From Paenibacillus xylanexedens (GTDB lineage: Bacteria; Bacillota; Bacilli; Paenibacillales; Paenibacillaceae): a stretch of 64,000 nucleotides of DNA. Below the pieces are notes generated by a model, which did no database searches, was not told where the DNA came from, and saw nothing but the letters and a program-made list of their open reading frames with translations. Of this stretch, positions 18,698 through 27,685 are shown in pieces (within the stretch, counting starts at the first letter, position 1; each line of letters starts with the position of its first letter). The stretch spans positions 62,001-126,000 of the forward strand of contig NZ_VEIO01000009.1 of assembly GCF_007680605.1 (NCBI RefSeq). Reading direction: 5' to 3'. Both the position numbers and the translations under genes were made by a program.

Positions 18698-19867
18698 ATG
18701 AGTAATAACATCAATGCAATGATGGGATTTGCCCCTGCGCTTGGCTGGAATTCATGGAACACGTTTACGTGGGACATCAATGAGCAATTGATTCGGGATG
18801 TTGCCGATGTGTTTGTAACGGAAGGATACCGGGACGCCGGTTACGAGTACATTGTCATTGACGATTGCTGGAGCCTGAAGGAGCGGGATGCGGACGGCAA
18901 TCTGGTCGTAGACCCTGCCAAATTCCCGAGTGGAATGAAGGCGCTTGCAGATTATATTCACGACAAAGGTCTGAAGTTTGGCATGTACTCCTGTGTCGGT
19001 ACACATACTTGTGCCGGATATCCAGGCAGCTTCGAGCATGAATTTCAGGATGCGGCATTATTCGCCGAGTGGGGCGTGGATTATTTAAAATATGACTACT
19101 GCTTCAAGCCGCGCCATATCTCTGGCGAATTGTTATATAAACGCATGAGTCTTGCGCTCAAAAACTGCGGCCGCGAGATTCTTTTCTCCGCTTGCAACTG
19201 GGGAGAGGACAATGTCTACGAATGGATTCGCGAATCAGGGGCGCATATGTACCGTTCCACCGGGGATATTCGCGATAACTGGGACTCGGTTAAAGAGCTG
19301 GCTCTTTCACAGCTCGGAAAACAAAGCTATACGGGTTCTTTCTGCCACAACGACATGGATATGCTCATTGTTGGCATGTACGGCGGAAGTAACAATGACT
19401 TTATTGGCAGCATTGGCGGCTGCAACGATATTGAATACAAAACCCATTTCTCCCTCTGGTCGATGATGGGTTCACCGCTTATGATTGGGTGTGATGTGCG
19501 CAAAGCCAATCAGGTCACCAAGGACATTTTGCTGAACCCCGATCTGCTTGCCATTAATCAGGACGCAGAGGCACGCGGGGCTTACCGCATCAAACCTGAG
19601 CCGCAGTGGTTCCATACCGATGATGTATTCATGCTGGTGAAGGTGCTTACGGACGGTGATCTGGCGATTGGTTTCTTCAACCTGAGCGACAGCCAGCGCG
19701 AACTGTCCCTGCAATTCTGGGATATGGGACTGCCTTACGCATCAGGTTACTCCCTGTCCCTCTATGACTGCTGGGAGCACAAGGAACTCGGTGTATTCCG
19801 AGAGCGTTATGCGCCCGTCGTAGCGGCCCATGATTGTCTCGTTGTGCGAGCCAAACTGGTGAAATAA
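18698..19867 (+). CDS. GH27 alpha-galactosidase, intracellular
   Basis: 389 residues from the ATG at 18698, chosen because AAGGAAG precedes it. The GH27 TIM barrel is clear from GWNSWN near the start (16-21), IDDCW (54-58), the nucleophile Asp133 in YLKYDYC, and the probable acid/base Asp190 in RSTGDI-x-DNW. A short C-terminal beta domain follows (about 290-389). No signal peptide is seen, so it should act on galactosides taken into the cell, releasing terminal alpha-linked galactose or a related sugar. A 67-residue zinc-finger protein begins directly at its stop codon, and a convergent AraC regulator sits next door. Confidence 0.9.
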   Translation: MSNNINAMMGFAPALGWNSWNTFTWDINEQLIRDVADVFVTEGYRDAGYEYIVIDDCWSLKERDADGNLVVDPAKFPSGMKALADYIHDKGLKFGMYSCVGTHTCAGYPGSFEHEFQDAALFAEWGVDYLKYDYCFKPRHISGELLYKRMSLALKNCGREILFSACNWGEDNVYEWIRESGAHMYRSTGDIRDNWDSVKELALSQLGKQSYTGSFCHNDMDMLIVGMYGGSNNDFIGSIGGCNDIEYKTHFSLWSMMGSPLMIGCDVRKANQVTKDILLNPDLLAINQDAEARGAYRIKPEPQWFHTDDVFMLVKVLTDGDLAIGFFNLSDSQRELSLQFWDMGLPYASGYSLSLYDCWEHKELGVFRERYAPVVAAHDCLVVRAKLVK

Positions 19868-20071
19868 ATGGCACACAGCCGGTTGTGCACCACCTGTCAG
19901 GTTCCGCTCACTTCCGACGATGTCGGTATCTATCTGAAATTGGTCTCGCTAACAGCCCGGCAATTTGTCTGCATTGATTGTCTTGGCGTGAAGCTGAATT
20001 GCGGGCGGGAGCCGATCGAGAAGCTCATTCGTTACTTCCGCGAGTCAGGGAACTGTGCTCTTTTTCGTTAA
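19868..20071 (+). CDS. Small zinc-finger protein coupled to the galactosidase
   Basis: 67 residues. The ATG follows the TAA of the GH27 gene with no gap, so it is read by translational coupling. Two CxxC pairs (Cys7/Cys10 in CTTC and Cys35/Cys38 in CIDC) plus Cys45 suggest one bound zinc. The C-terminal part (EPIEKLIRYFRESG) is a basic helix. I do not recognise the family with certainty. It could be a small regulator or an RNA/DNA-binding accessory. No separate ribosome site is obvious, which lowers confidence slightly, but the composition is that of a real gene. Confidence 0.65.
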   Translation: MAHSRLCTTCQVPLTSDDVGIYLKLVSLTARQFVCIDCLGVKLNCGREPIEKLIRYFRESGNCALFR

Positions 20072-20091
20072 AGGTATACAATGCTTGTTCC

Positions 20092-20907
20092 CTAACGACC
20101 TGCTCTTTTCTGGTGCAACATCATATAGGCAGTGGGCGTGTATGATGTTGCCTTTTTGAATACTCTGGAAAAATAAAGCGGATCATTATATCCCACCGAA
20201 TAAGCTATGGATTGAATGGATAATTGAGATGACTCAAGGAGCTCGCAGGCACGCCGGATACGACATGCCGTGATGTACGTTGACACCGATTGACCTGTAG
20301 CTTCCTTGAACTTGCGGAACAGGTAACTTCGCTCCAGATTTACGGCCTGTACAATTTCCGCCACCGTCAAGGACGATTGCCAGTAATTTTGCTCGATATA
20401 GGTTTTTGCCATCCACACGTCATCTCTACTCTCTGCCTGCTTCTCGTTCGGAAAAAACTCCATGTAATAGGAAAGTAACAGCTGCAAACGTGCATCCGCT
20501 CTTAAGACTTCACCAGGTGATGATCCTGCATTCCAGCCCAGATGAAACCACGGAGCCATCGTTTTCGGAGCAACTGGGAGTACAGGATGCCGCACCGATA
20601 GTTGTATCAAATCTACGATTCGCCCCGCGTCTCTTCCGTTGAACTCGACCCATACATACTCCCACGGGTCAGCCGGGTCGGGGTAGTAATAGATTTCTTT
20701 TTGCGGAAAAATGATAAAGCTCTCCCCGGCACCCAGCCGATAATGCTGGCCCCCGGTTTCCAATGTGCCCTGCCCTCGAATGATGAAGTGTAGCGCATAG
20801 ACGTCACGTACGCCGGGTCCCCACTGATGAAGATTTACAGGTTTGTGTCCGCCGCTGATAAAATAAATCTGGCTCGCCCTGCTCCCGTCTCGCCATAATG
20901 AGTCCAC
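20092..20907 (-). CDS. AraC-family regulator with cupin-type sensor domain
   Basis: 271 residues from a GTG at 20907. I prefer this GTG because GGAGG lies 8 bases before it, whereas the ATG 15 bases upstream has no site. The N-terminal half is a cupin/AraC_binding fold (LHFIIRGQGTLE, LGAGESFIIFP), and the C-terminal hundred residues hold two helix-turn-helix motifs of AraC/XylS type (TVAEIVQAVNLERSYLFRKFK and IAYSVGYNDPLYFSRVFKK). The context, convergent with GH27 and divergent from a carboxylesterase, suggests control of sugar-related genes. The ligand is probably a mono- or disaccharide, but this is inferred. Confidence 0.88.
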   Translation of the reverse strand: MDSLWRDGSRASQIYFISGGHKPVNLHQWGPGVRDVYALHFIIRGQGTLETGGQHYRLGAGESFIIFPQKEIYYYPDPADPWEYVWVEFNGRDAGRIVDLIQLSVRHPVLPVAPKTMAPWFHLGWNAGSSPGEVLRADARLQLLLSYYMEFFPNEKQAESRDDVWMAKTYIEQNYWQSSLTVAEIVQAVNLERSYLFRKFKEATGQSVSTYITACRIRRACELLESSQLSIQSIAYSVGYNDPLYFSRVFKKATSYTPTAYMMLHQKRAGR

Positions 20908-21104
20908 TTCCAGCACCTCCATTCGTGATATCAGTCATTATATATGATTATGAGGGGTTCTTGGTTTAATTTCGATGCTGGAAACAACGTTCCAAGTTGC
21001 TTATGATAGAGAAAGAAGGCACATCACCTAGCATAATTGTAAGCGCAACCAAACATCTTGGATCGACATACATGAACGATGTTCAATTCAGAGAGGAGAA
21101 TGTT

Positions 21105-22643
21105 GTGTTGCTTAGAAATGTTACGGTCGAAAATGGTCAAGTTCAGGGACTGCCTGCCGCAGATCCACGTATTACAAGCTTTAAAGGTATTCCGTTCGCC
21201 GCGCCCCCTGTAGGCCGGAATCGCTGGCGTGCGCCACAGCCTGCTTCCGATTGGGATGGTGTACTGCAAGCCTTTGATTTTGCGCCAACCTCCATGCAGG
21301 CACCAACCGTCATTGATGATAATAACATCTACACAAGGGAATGGGCGGTTGATCCCGACCTGCCGATGAATGAGGATTGTCTGTATCTAAATGTATGGAC
21401 ACCTGCCAAACGAACCGATGAGAAGCTGCCTGTATTTGTCTGGTATTTCGGTGGTGGGCTCCAAGTCGGTCACACGGCCGAGATGGAATTCGACGGTGAA
21501 CGCATTGCACGCAGAGGCATTGTGGTCGTGACCGTCAATTACCGCTTGAATGCGTTTGGTTTTCTGTGCCATCCAGAGATCAGTGCGGAGTCACCGCACG
21601 CACCAGCGAATTTCGGGCATCTGGATCAGCAGGCAGGAACAGCGTGGGTGAAGCGTAACATTGCCGCGTTCGGCGGTGACCCGGATCAGATTACAATCGG
21701 GGGACAGTCTGCTGGCGGTGGCAGTGTTCTTAGCCAGATGACCTCTCCGCAAAACAAAGGCCTATTTCAGCGTGCTGTCATCATGAGCGGTATAGCAACA
21801 GAGTTGTATCCGAACGTTCCTGTGCCTGCTGTTCGCAGTACGCTACGGGATGCCGAGCAGAAAGGCGTTGAATTTTTCCGTTTTCTGGGGGTAGCTTCAC
21901 TGGAGGAAGCAAGGCAGCTGGACGCCATCACTTTACGGGATAAAATCCTGGAATATCGGAGTTTCTGGGGAACGGTCATTGATGATCAGTTCTGTATAGG
22001 TGATCCGTTCACCCGTTTCATGCAACATAAGCGTGAACTTGTTCCTGTCATGCTTGGACATACATCCTCCGAGTTCTGGACCAAGCCTGCGGTAAACAGT
22101 GTGGAGGAACTGAAACAAATGGCTACAGAGCTATTTGGCGAGGATGCCCCTGCCTTCTTAGAGCGATGTGAAGCCGATACTGGCGATCTCGATCATGCCT
22201 TACAGCGGGCTTCTGTGCGCATGATTGAACATGCGATTCAGCTTGTAATCCGTTCTAATAGCGGTCATCCGTCGGAGACGCCACTTTATTATTATAATTT
22301 TGACGCAGAGATTCCAGGCTGGGATCAGCCAGGCACGTTCCATTCGGTCGATCTGTGGTTCTTTTTTGAAACCCTCGCCAAATGCTGGCGCCCTTTCACG
22401 GGTAAACATTATGATCTCGCACGCCAGATGTGTAATTATCTATCGAATTTCATTGCGACAGGTGATCCTAATGGCTTGGATTCCACCGGTAAACCTCTAC
22501 CCTACTGGATTCCGAGCAGTACTGAACAGCCGTATCGCATGGAATTTACGGATCAGGCACAGTTGCAGCTAGCGGAGCCCGAACCTGTGCTTGAATTGGT
22601 GATTGAGCAATATTTTAAAAAGCAAAACGAACCTGTCGTTTGA
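21105..22643 (+). CDS. Type-B carboxylesterase (alpha/beta hydrolase)
   Basis: About 512 residues. The start is set at GTG 21105 (or the adjacent TTG 21108) because GAGAGGAG lies 6-9 bases upstream. Upstream ATGs have no ribosome site. Family hallmarks: FKGIPFAAPPVG near the start, EDCLYLNVWTP, VFVWYFGGG (oxyanion region), the nucleophile elbow GGQSAGGGS, and a C-terminal His region FHSVDLWF. There is no signal peptide, so it is cytoplasmic. It should hydrolyse carboxylic esters, for example acetylated or feruloylated sugars or p-nitrobenzyl-type esters. It diverges from the AraC regulator, which probably controls it. It ends at a bidirectional terminator. Confidence 0.9.
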   Translation: MLLRNVTVENGQVQGLPAADPRITSFKGIPFAAPPVGRNRWRAPQPASDWDGVLQAFDFAPTSMQAPTVIDDNNIYTREWAVDPDLPMNEDCLYLNVWTPAKRTDEKLPVFVWYFGGGLQVGHTAEMEFDGERIARRGIVVVTVNYRLNAFGFLCHPEISAESPHAPANFGHLDQQAGTAWVKRNIAAFGGDPDQITIGGQSAGGGSVLSQMTSPQNKGLFQRAVIMSGIATELYPNVPVPAVRSTLRDAEQKGVEFFRFLGVASLEEARQLDAITLRDKILEYRSFWGTVIDDQFCIGDPFTRFMQHKRELVPVMLGHTSSEFWTKPAVNSVEELKQMATELFGEDAPAFLERCEADTGDLDHALQRASVRMIEHAIQLVIRSNSGHPSETPLYYYNFDAEIPGWDQPGTFHSVDLWFFFETLAKCWRPFTGKHYDLARQMCNYLSNFIATGDPNGLDSTGKPLPYWIPSSTEQPYRMEFTDQAQLQLAEPEPVLELVIEQYFKKQNEPVV

Positions 22644-22741
22644 TGCAGAAGATTTTACACCTCACGGTTTTTGAACAAGATTCAGGACATTAGTTTTAAA
22701 CCCATATCTGCTTCTTCCTTCAGCAAGTATCTGTCCGACAA

Positions 22742-22772
22742 AAAAGAGCCATGCAATATGCACGGCTCTTTT
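22742..22772. terminator. Bidirectional intrinsic terminator
   Basis: Arms AAAAGAGCC (22742-22750) and GGCTCTTTT (22764-22772), with an inner TGC/GCA pair and one mismatch. It lies between the convergent esterase and ABC exporter genes. Confidence 0.85.
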
Positions 22773-22867
22773 GGTCTTGTCTATCGTATATTTTGCTATT
22801 TTTCTATCCTACTATTTAGCTGTTTTAGTGTTTTACTGTTTTATGAGCACTCTCTGGATCAGTCTCC

Positions 22868-24685
22868 TTAATCCCACTCAAAAGCTCCAGTATACAATTG
22901 ATAATACGTACCTTTCTCCGCTAACAACTGTTTGTGGTCGCCACGTTCCTTAATCTTGCCATGCTCCAGCACCATAATGGCATTGGAATTCCGCACGGTA
23001 GACAAACGGTGGGCGATCACAAATACCGTTCGGCCCTGCATCAGATTATCCATGCCCTTCTGAACCAAGGTTTCGGTACGTGTATCGATGGATGAAGTGG
23101 CTTCATCCAGAATCATGACAGGCGGACTCGCAATCGCTGCTCTGGCAATCGCCAGCAACTGGCTCTGCCCCTGTGACAGTCCATTCCCGTTACCATCCAG
23201 CCAGGTCTCATACCCGTCAGGCAGACGTTCAATAAAACTCGCCGCATACGACAGCTTCGCCGCCTGAATGACCTCATCGTCACTGGCCTCCAGCCTTCCG
23301 TAGCGAATATTCTCAGCTACCGTACCCGAGAACAGATGGGTATCCTGCAGTACAATTCCCAAGGAACGCCGCAAATCTGCTTTGCGAATACGCTGAATGT
23401 TAATGCCATCATAGATGATCTCGCCTTCTGTAATATCGTAAAAACGGTTCAGCAGGTTGGCAATCGTTGTTTTGCCCGCACCCGTGGCACCTACGAACGC
23501 AAGTTTCTGTCCAGGCATGGCATATAACGTAATATTCTGAAGCACCTGTTTCTTTCCGTCATACGTAAAACTGACATCTTTAAACTCCACTTTACCTTTC
23601 AGAACAACACTTGTTCCATCCTCCAGTTTCCAGACCCATCCGGCCTGATCCTGATTTTTCTCTAACGTCACACGGCCTTCATCTGCTTCAGGCTGTTCAT
23701 CCATTAAGTTAAAGATCCGCTGAGCCCCTGCAAGAGCTACAACAAACATGTTGACCTGCGAGGATATCTCGGCAATGGGCATCGTAAAATTACGGGATAA
23801 ACTCAAAAAAGCTGCGATAATTCCCAGACTCAGACCGGCGTTCCAGCCCGATATTGCCATAGCTCCGCCTGCAATGGCCACAAGTACGTAGATTAATGTG
23901 GCCAGATTCGCATTGATTGGCATGAGGATATTCGAATATTTGTTAGCTGTAGCCGAGTCGTCAAATAACCCATCATTCAGGCGGGCAAATTGCTCCATCG
24001 CTTTTTGCTCCCGACCGAACACCTGCACCACTTTTTGCCCATGAATAATCTCTTCAATATATCCATCTACCACACCAATCGATTCCTGTTGCCTGAAAAA
24101 GTGCTGGGTTGCCTTGGTACCCACAACTTTGGTAATCCAGAGCATGGCAAGTGCACCTAGTACAACCACGATCGTTAACGGCACATCCAGATATAACATT
24201 GTACCGAGAACGACCACAACGGTCACGACAGTGGATAACAACTGCGGCAATCCATCCGTCAGCATCATGTTCAGCGTGTCCACGTCGTTTGTGTAATGAC
24301 TCATAATATCCCCGTGGGCTTTACGATCAAAATATTTAATCGGCAACTTCTGCATGTGATCGAATAAGCCGTCACGAATCCTCTTCATAATCTGCTGTGA
24401 GACGGTAATCATCAGCCGTCTTGAGATAAACGTGCTGATAACTCCAGCGACGTAGATTACAGCCAGAATAACCAAAGCCTGTAACAAGGCGTCAAACACG
24501 GGGTTCTGATTCCCGAGCAGCGGCGTAATAAAGTCATCGATTAGCAATCGTAGAAAGGCCGCTGAAGCGACAGAGACGGCGGAACTCACCAGAACCAGAA
24601 TCAGCGCTAGTGTCGTCCTGAATTTATAGTATTTAAAGTAGGCTAGCAGACGTTTTATCGTCCGACCATATTGAATGTTATCCAT
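22868..24685 (-). CDS. ABC exporter half-transporter, second subunit (YfiC/BmrD-like)
   Basis: 605 residues from the ATG at 24685, preceded by GGCGGTG and overlapping the upstream gene's stop by 8 bases. The N-terminal membrane domain has six helices (about 20-320), and the NBD holds a canonical Walker A (GATGAGKTT), the signature LSQGQ instead of LSGGQ, and Walker B with intact catalytic Glu (MILDEATSS). This is the subunit with the good ATPase Walker motifs but a degenerate signature, as in TM288/BmrD-type halves. With the next gene it forms a heterodimeric multidrug or lipid exporter. Control by the divergent MerR regulator is likely. Confidence 0.92.
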   Translation of the reverse strand: MDNIQYGRTIKRLLAYFKYYKFRTTLALILVLVSSAVSVASAAFLRLLIDDFITPLLGNQNPVFDALLQALVILAVIYVAGVISTFISRRLMITVSQQIMKRIRDGLFDHMQKLPIKYFDRKAHGDIMSHYTNDVDTLNMMLTDGLPQLLSTVVTVVVVLGTMLYLDVPLTIVVVLGALAMLWITKVVGTKATQHFFRQQESIGVVDGYIEEIIHGQKVVQVFGREQKAMEQFARLNDGLFDDSATANKYSNILMPINANLATLIYVLVAIAGGAMAISGWNAGLSLGIIAAFLSLSRNFTMPIAEISSQVNMFVVALAGAQRIFNLMDEQPEADEGRVTLEKNQDQAGWVWKLEDGTSVVLKGKVEFKDVSFTYDGKKQVLQNITLYAMPGQKLAFVGATGAGKTTIANLLNRFYDITEGEIIYDGINIQRIRKADLRRSLGIVLQDTHLFSGTVAENIRYGRLEASDDEVIQAAKLSYAASFIERLPDGYETWLDGNGNGLSQGQSQLLAIARAAIASPPVMILDEATSSIDTRTETLVQKGMDNLMQGRTVFVIAHRLSTVRNSNAIMVLEHGKIKERGDHKQLLAEKGTYYQLYTGAFEWD

Positions 24686-26414
24686 CCAGTGCTTCACCGC
24701 CTTGCGTCTGTGTATAATAAGCCTCTTGATAAATTGTATTTCTGCCCAGTAGCTCCTGATGGGTTCCGATATCTACCATCTTGCCTTCATCCAGCACGAC
24801 AATCTGATCGGCATCTTCCACAGATGCAATACGCTGGGCAATGATTATCTTGGTTGTATCCGGTATGCTTTCCTTGAAAACATTGCGTATTAACGCGTCG
24901 GTCCGTGTATCTACGGCACTGGTGGAATCGTCCAGAATCAGAATCTTCGGTTTTTTGAGCAAAGCTCTGGCAATACATAGCCTCTGTTTTTGCCCTCCCG
25001 AAACGTTCGTACCCCCTTGTGCCAAATGAGTGTCATATCCATCCGGAAACGTGGAAATAAACTCATGTGCCTGCGCCGCTTTGCACGCTTCAATCAACTC
25101 TTCATCAGCCGCATGTTCATTGCCCCAACGCAGATTCTCCTTAATCGTGCCTTCAAACAAGACGTTTTTTTGCAATACCATCGCGACCTGGCTACGAAGC
25201 AAACTTAAATCATACTCCTTCACATTGACTCCACTGACAAGCACTTCACCCTCACTGGCATCATACAGACGTGGAATCAGCTGTACCAAGGTGGATTTTG
25301 CACTGCCCGCAGCTCCAATAACACCAATCGTCTGTCCCGAAGCTATTCGCAGATTGATGCCAGACAGGGCATAATTCTCGGCTTTACCTGAGTAACGGAA
25401 GGACACATTGCGGAATTCGATCTCCCCGTTGTGCAGCTCTGCAACTGGCGATTCAGGGCTGGTAATGTCCGGCTGTTCACTTAACAGGTCATTAATCCGT
25501 CCCGCCGAAGCTCGGGCAATGGCAACCATAATAACAACAATGCCCAGGGTCATCAAACTCATTAGAATTTGCATGGAATACGCGAATACACTTGTAAGCT
25601 CCCCGGTAGTCATGTTTCCGCCCACAACCAGTTTGGCGCCAATCCATGAGATGATCAGCATCACGGTATATAGCACAATTTGCATCAGTGGGATTTCATA
25701 CGACAGAATGCGTTCTGCCTTAACCATCTGTGCAAATATCCGCTGGGATACAGCTTGAAACTTGGATACCTCACGCTCTTCTCGCACATACGATTTCACA
25801 ACCCTGATGCCGCGTACATTTTCCTGAACAACTTTATTGAGATCATCGTAACTATCAAAGGCCCGCTCAAAAATCGGAAAAGAATACTTCATGATGATGA
25901 TCATGCCAATCGCCAGCACGGGTATAACAATCACGAACCATGTTGCGATGGATGGGCTGATGCGATACGTCATAATTGTTGCAAAAATCATCATCACCGG
26001 ACTGCGGAAGGCAATCCGGATAATCATCAGAAATGCATTTTGCACATGCGTAATATCCGTAGTCAGCCTGGTGACGATGCCTGAAGTCGAGAATTTATCC
26101 ATATTGGAGTACGACAGCTGCTGCACATGACGGAACAGGTCATAACGCAGATTTTTGCCAAATCCCGACATTGCGATCGCAGAATGTTTACCCGCCAACG
26201 CCCCGAAGACCAGAGACACGAGGGCAAACAACACCAGAATCAAGCCGTACTTGGTCACCTGATTCATCTGGCCCCCAGTGATTCCCTGATCAATTAATTC
26301 GGCCATAAACAGCGGGATAATGACTTCCATGGCCACTTCACCAAGTAAAAACAAAGGCGTCAGCCACGTATCTTTTTTATATTCTCGTACACTTTGCAGT
26401 AATTTCCTGACCAT
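24678..26414 (-). CDS. ABC exporter half-transporter, first subunit (YfiB/BmrC-like)
   Basis: 578 residues from the third of three in-frame ATGs (26414), chosen because GAGGAG lies 7 bases before it. It has six membrane helices, then an NBD with degenerate ATP-site residues: Walker A reads GAAGSAKST, with Ala where the Gly before Lys is expected, and Walker B ends LDDSTS, with Asp in place of the catalytic Glu. The signature VSGGQ is normal. The degenerate site of the pair would therefore combine this Walker A/B with the LSQGQ of the partner, as in known asymmetric exporters. It is first in the operon, directly behind the MerR-type promoter. Confidence 0.92.
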   Translation of the reverse strand: MVRKLLQSVREYKKDTWLTPLFLLGEVAMEVIIPLFMAELIDQGITGGQMNQVTKYGLILVLFALVSLVFGALAGKHSAIAMSGFGKNLRYDLFRHVQQLSYSNMDKFSTSGIVTRLTTDITHVQNAFLMIIRIAFRSPVMMIFATIMTYRISPSIATWFVIVIPVLAIGMIIIMKYSFPIFERAFDSYDDLNKVVQENVRGIRVVKSYVREEREVSKFQAVSQRIFAQMVKAERILSYEIPLMQIVLYTVMLIISWIGAKLVVGGNMTTGELTSVFAYSMQILMSLMTLGIVVIMVAIARASAGRINDLLSEQPDITSPESPVAELHNGEIEFRNVSFRYSGKAENYALSGINLRIASGQTIGVIGAAGSAKSTLVQLIPRLYDASEGEVLVSGVNVKEYDLSLLRSQVAMVLQKNVLFEGTIKENLRWGNEHAADEELIEACKAAQAHEFISTFPDGYDTHLAQGGTNVSGGQKQRLCIARALLKKPKILILDDSTSAVDTRTDALIRNVFKESIPDTTKIIIAQRIASVEDADQIVVLDEGKMVDIGTHQELLGRNTIYQEAYYTQTQGGEALDG

Positions 26415-26486
26415 ATGCATTCTCCTCATCTAAAATAAACACGCTGATCTGCCATCTAGAAGTAGATCGGCGCTCAGAACAGCTGT

Positions 26487-26517
26487 ATTATAAACTGTAT
26501 AGTAACTATACAGTCAA
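26487..26517 (-). promoter_or_regulatory. MerR-type promoter/operator of the ABC exporter operon
   Basis: On the minus strand, TTGACT (26512-26517) and TATAAT (26487-26492) are separated by 19 bases, the over-long spacer characteristic of MerR-activated promoters. The spacer is almost filled by an inverted repeat: ACTGTATAGT (26494-26503), one central base, ACTATACAGT (26505-26514). It lies between the exporter operon and the divergent MerR gene. Confidence 0.9.
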
Positions 26518-26544
26518 TCCATTATTTTTGACCTGGAGGTACTT

Positions 26545-27381
26545 ATGCATTCCAATGAAATGTTGTCCATTAGTGCTTTTTCCAAGCTATCCGAAGTTTC
26601 GCGCAAAACTCTTATTTACTACGACCGGATCGGTCTGTTCAAACCTGCCTATGTGGCAGATAACGGTTATCGCTATTACAGCCACAACCAGTTTGAAATA
26701 ATCGGCGTTATTCATATTTTCAAAGAGCTGGGCATGTCCCTCGAGGAAATTCAGCAGCATCTCGGTGAGCGTTCCCCGGAAACCACTCTTCAACTTTTGC
26801 GCAAACAGGAGGAAAATTTGCAGTTGCAAATTGCCAAACTGACTCAGGCGAAACAGATGATTATTCAGCGTGCGGAAAATATAGAGCAATCCATGCACCT
26901 CGACACCAGCCAAATGCATGTTATCTGGCAACCTGAAACCCCCTTGCTACTGAGCCGCCAGATCTACTCATCAAAAAAGGAGTTTCCTGAGGAACTATGG
27001 GAGGATTTTCGAGTACGTTTGAACAAGGAACATGCACCACTCGGTTATCCCGGCGGTGTCATCATTCCTAAAGCGGATCTACTTCGGAAAAATGGAGACA
27101 TGATCTCCCATATGTATAGCTACATGACCACAGAGCATCATGAACAGGCCTATATGCCGGAGGGATTCTATCTGGTTTCTTATGCCAGAGCCGACTATGG
27201 AGATACCGAGAGATTTTTTCCGCAAATCTTTGATCATATAGAGAAGAATCAGTATGTCATTAAGGGTGATGCTTACGAGGATTACATGCAGGATGAGATT
27301 GTGCTGCAACATGCGGAGGATTATCTGGTTCGGGTTATGGTGCATATTGAGGAGCCAAATGACAAAGGAGATATAACTTAA
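26545..27381 (+). CDS. MerR-family activator with effector-binding domain (BmrR/TipA-like)
   Basis: 278 residues, with GGAGG upstream of the ATG. An N-terminal MerR winged helix (about 8-75) has SRKTLIYYDRIGLFKPA and a GYRYYSHNQF wing. A long dimerisation helix (about 80-125) follows, then a GyrI-like/effector-binding beta domain (about 130-275). Such regulators bend an over-long promoter spacer when a drug binds. The operator at 26.5 kb is exactly of that type and is shared with the divergent exporter genes, so this protein very probably controls them and itself. The ligand is probably a hydrophobic cation or antibiotic. Confidence 0.92.
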   Translation: MHSNEMLSISAFSKLSEVSRKTLIYYDRIGLFKPAYVADNGYRYYSHNQFEIIGVIHIFKELGMSLEEIQQHLGERSPETTLQLLRKQEENLQLQIAKLTQAKQMIIQRAENIEQSMHLDTSQMHVIWQPETPLLLSRQIYSSKKEFPEELWEDFRVRLNKEHAPLGYPGGVIIPKADLLRKNGDMISHMYSYMTTEHHEQAYMPEGFYLVSYARADYGDTERFFPQIFDHIEKNQYVIKGDAYEDYMQDEIVLQHAEDYLVRVMVHIEEPNDKGDIT

Positions 27382-27407
27382 CTCACTTAACTTAATTTAA
27401 ATCAAAA

Positions 27408-27443
27408 AGAGGAACCATTCGCAACCTGCCGAATCGTTCCTCT
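27408..27443 (+). terminator. Stem-loop after the MerR gene
   Basis: Arms of 14 bases (AGAGGAACCATTCG at 27408 and CGAATCGTTCCTCT ending at 27443) with one mismatch. No U tract follows on the plus strand, but A5 precedes it, so termination may be better on the minus strand. Confidence 0.6.
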
Positions 27444-27561
27444 CTATCCCTGTTGGGACTGCCCTATTTCACTTGACCTAATGCAATCTATATAAGCTGA
27501 ACTTTCTTTTACACGTTAACGAAGAGGACAGAAAAAAGCTGGAAAAGCAAAGCGTTCGCCT

Positions 27562-27671
27562 TTATCACCAGATTTTCCCCTTTAGAGAAGGAAATCAAAA
27601 AATCTGGGGATAACAGCGATTGGAGGATTATTCTGTCATCGGAGTGAACTGTGTAAAATCTTTAGTTCACT
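27562..27671. repeat. Two intergenic imperfect palindromes (REP/MITE-like)
   Basis: The first palindrome runs 27562-27613: TTATC-A-CCAGATTTT pairs with AAAATCTGG-G-GATAA, with an inner CCTT/AAGG stem and an outer CGC/GCG pair. The second has arms AGTGAACT (27643-27650) and AGTTCACT (27664-27671). They fill most of the 304-base gap between the MerR and DUF4256 genes. No second copy was seen in this window. It could be a dispersed repeat element of the genome, or a structured 3' region. Confidence 0.5.
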
Positions 27672-27685
27672 TATCTAGATTTCAT

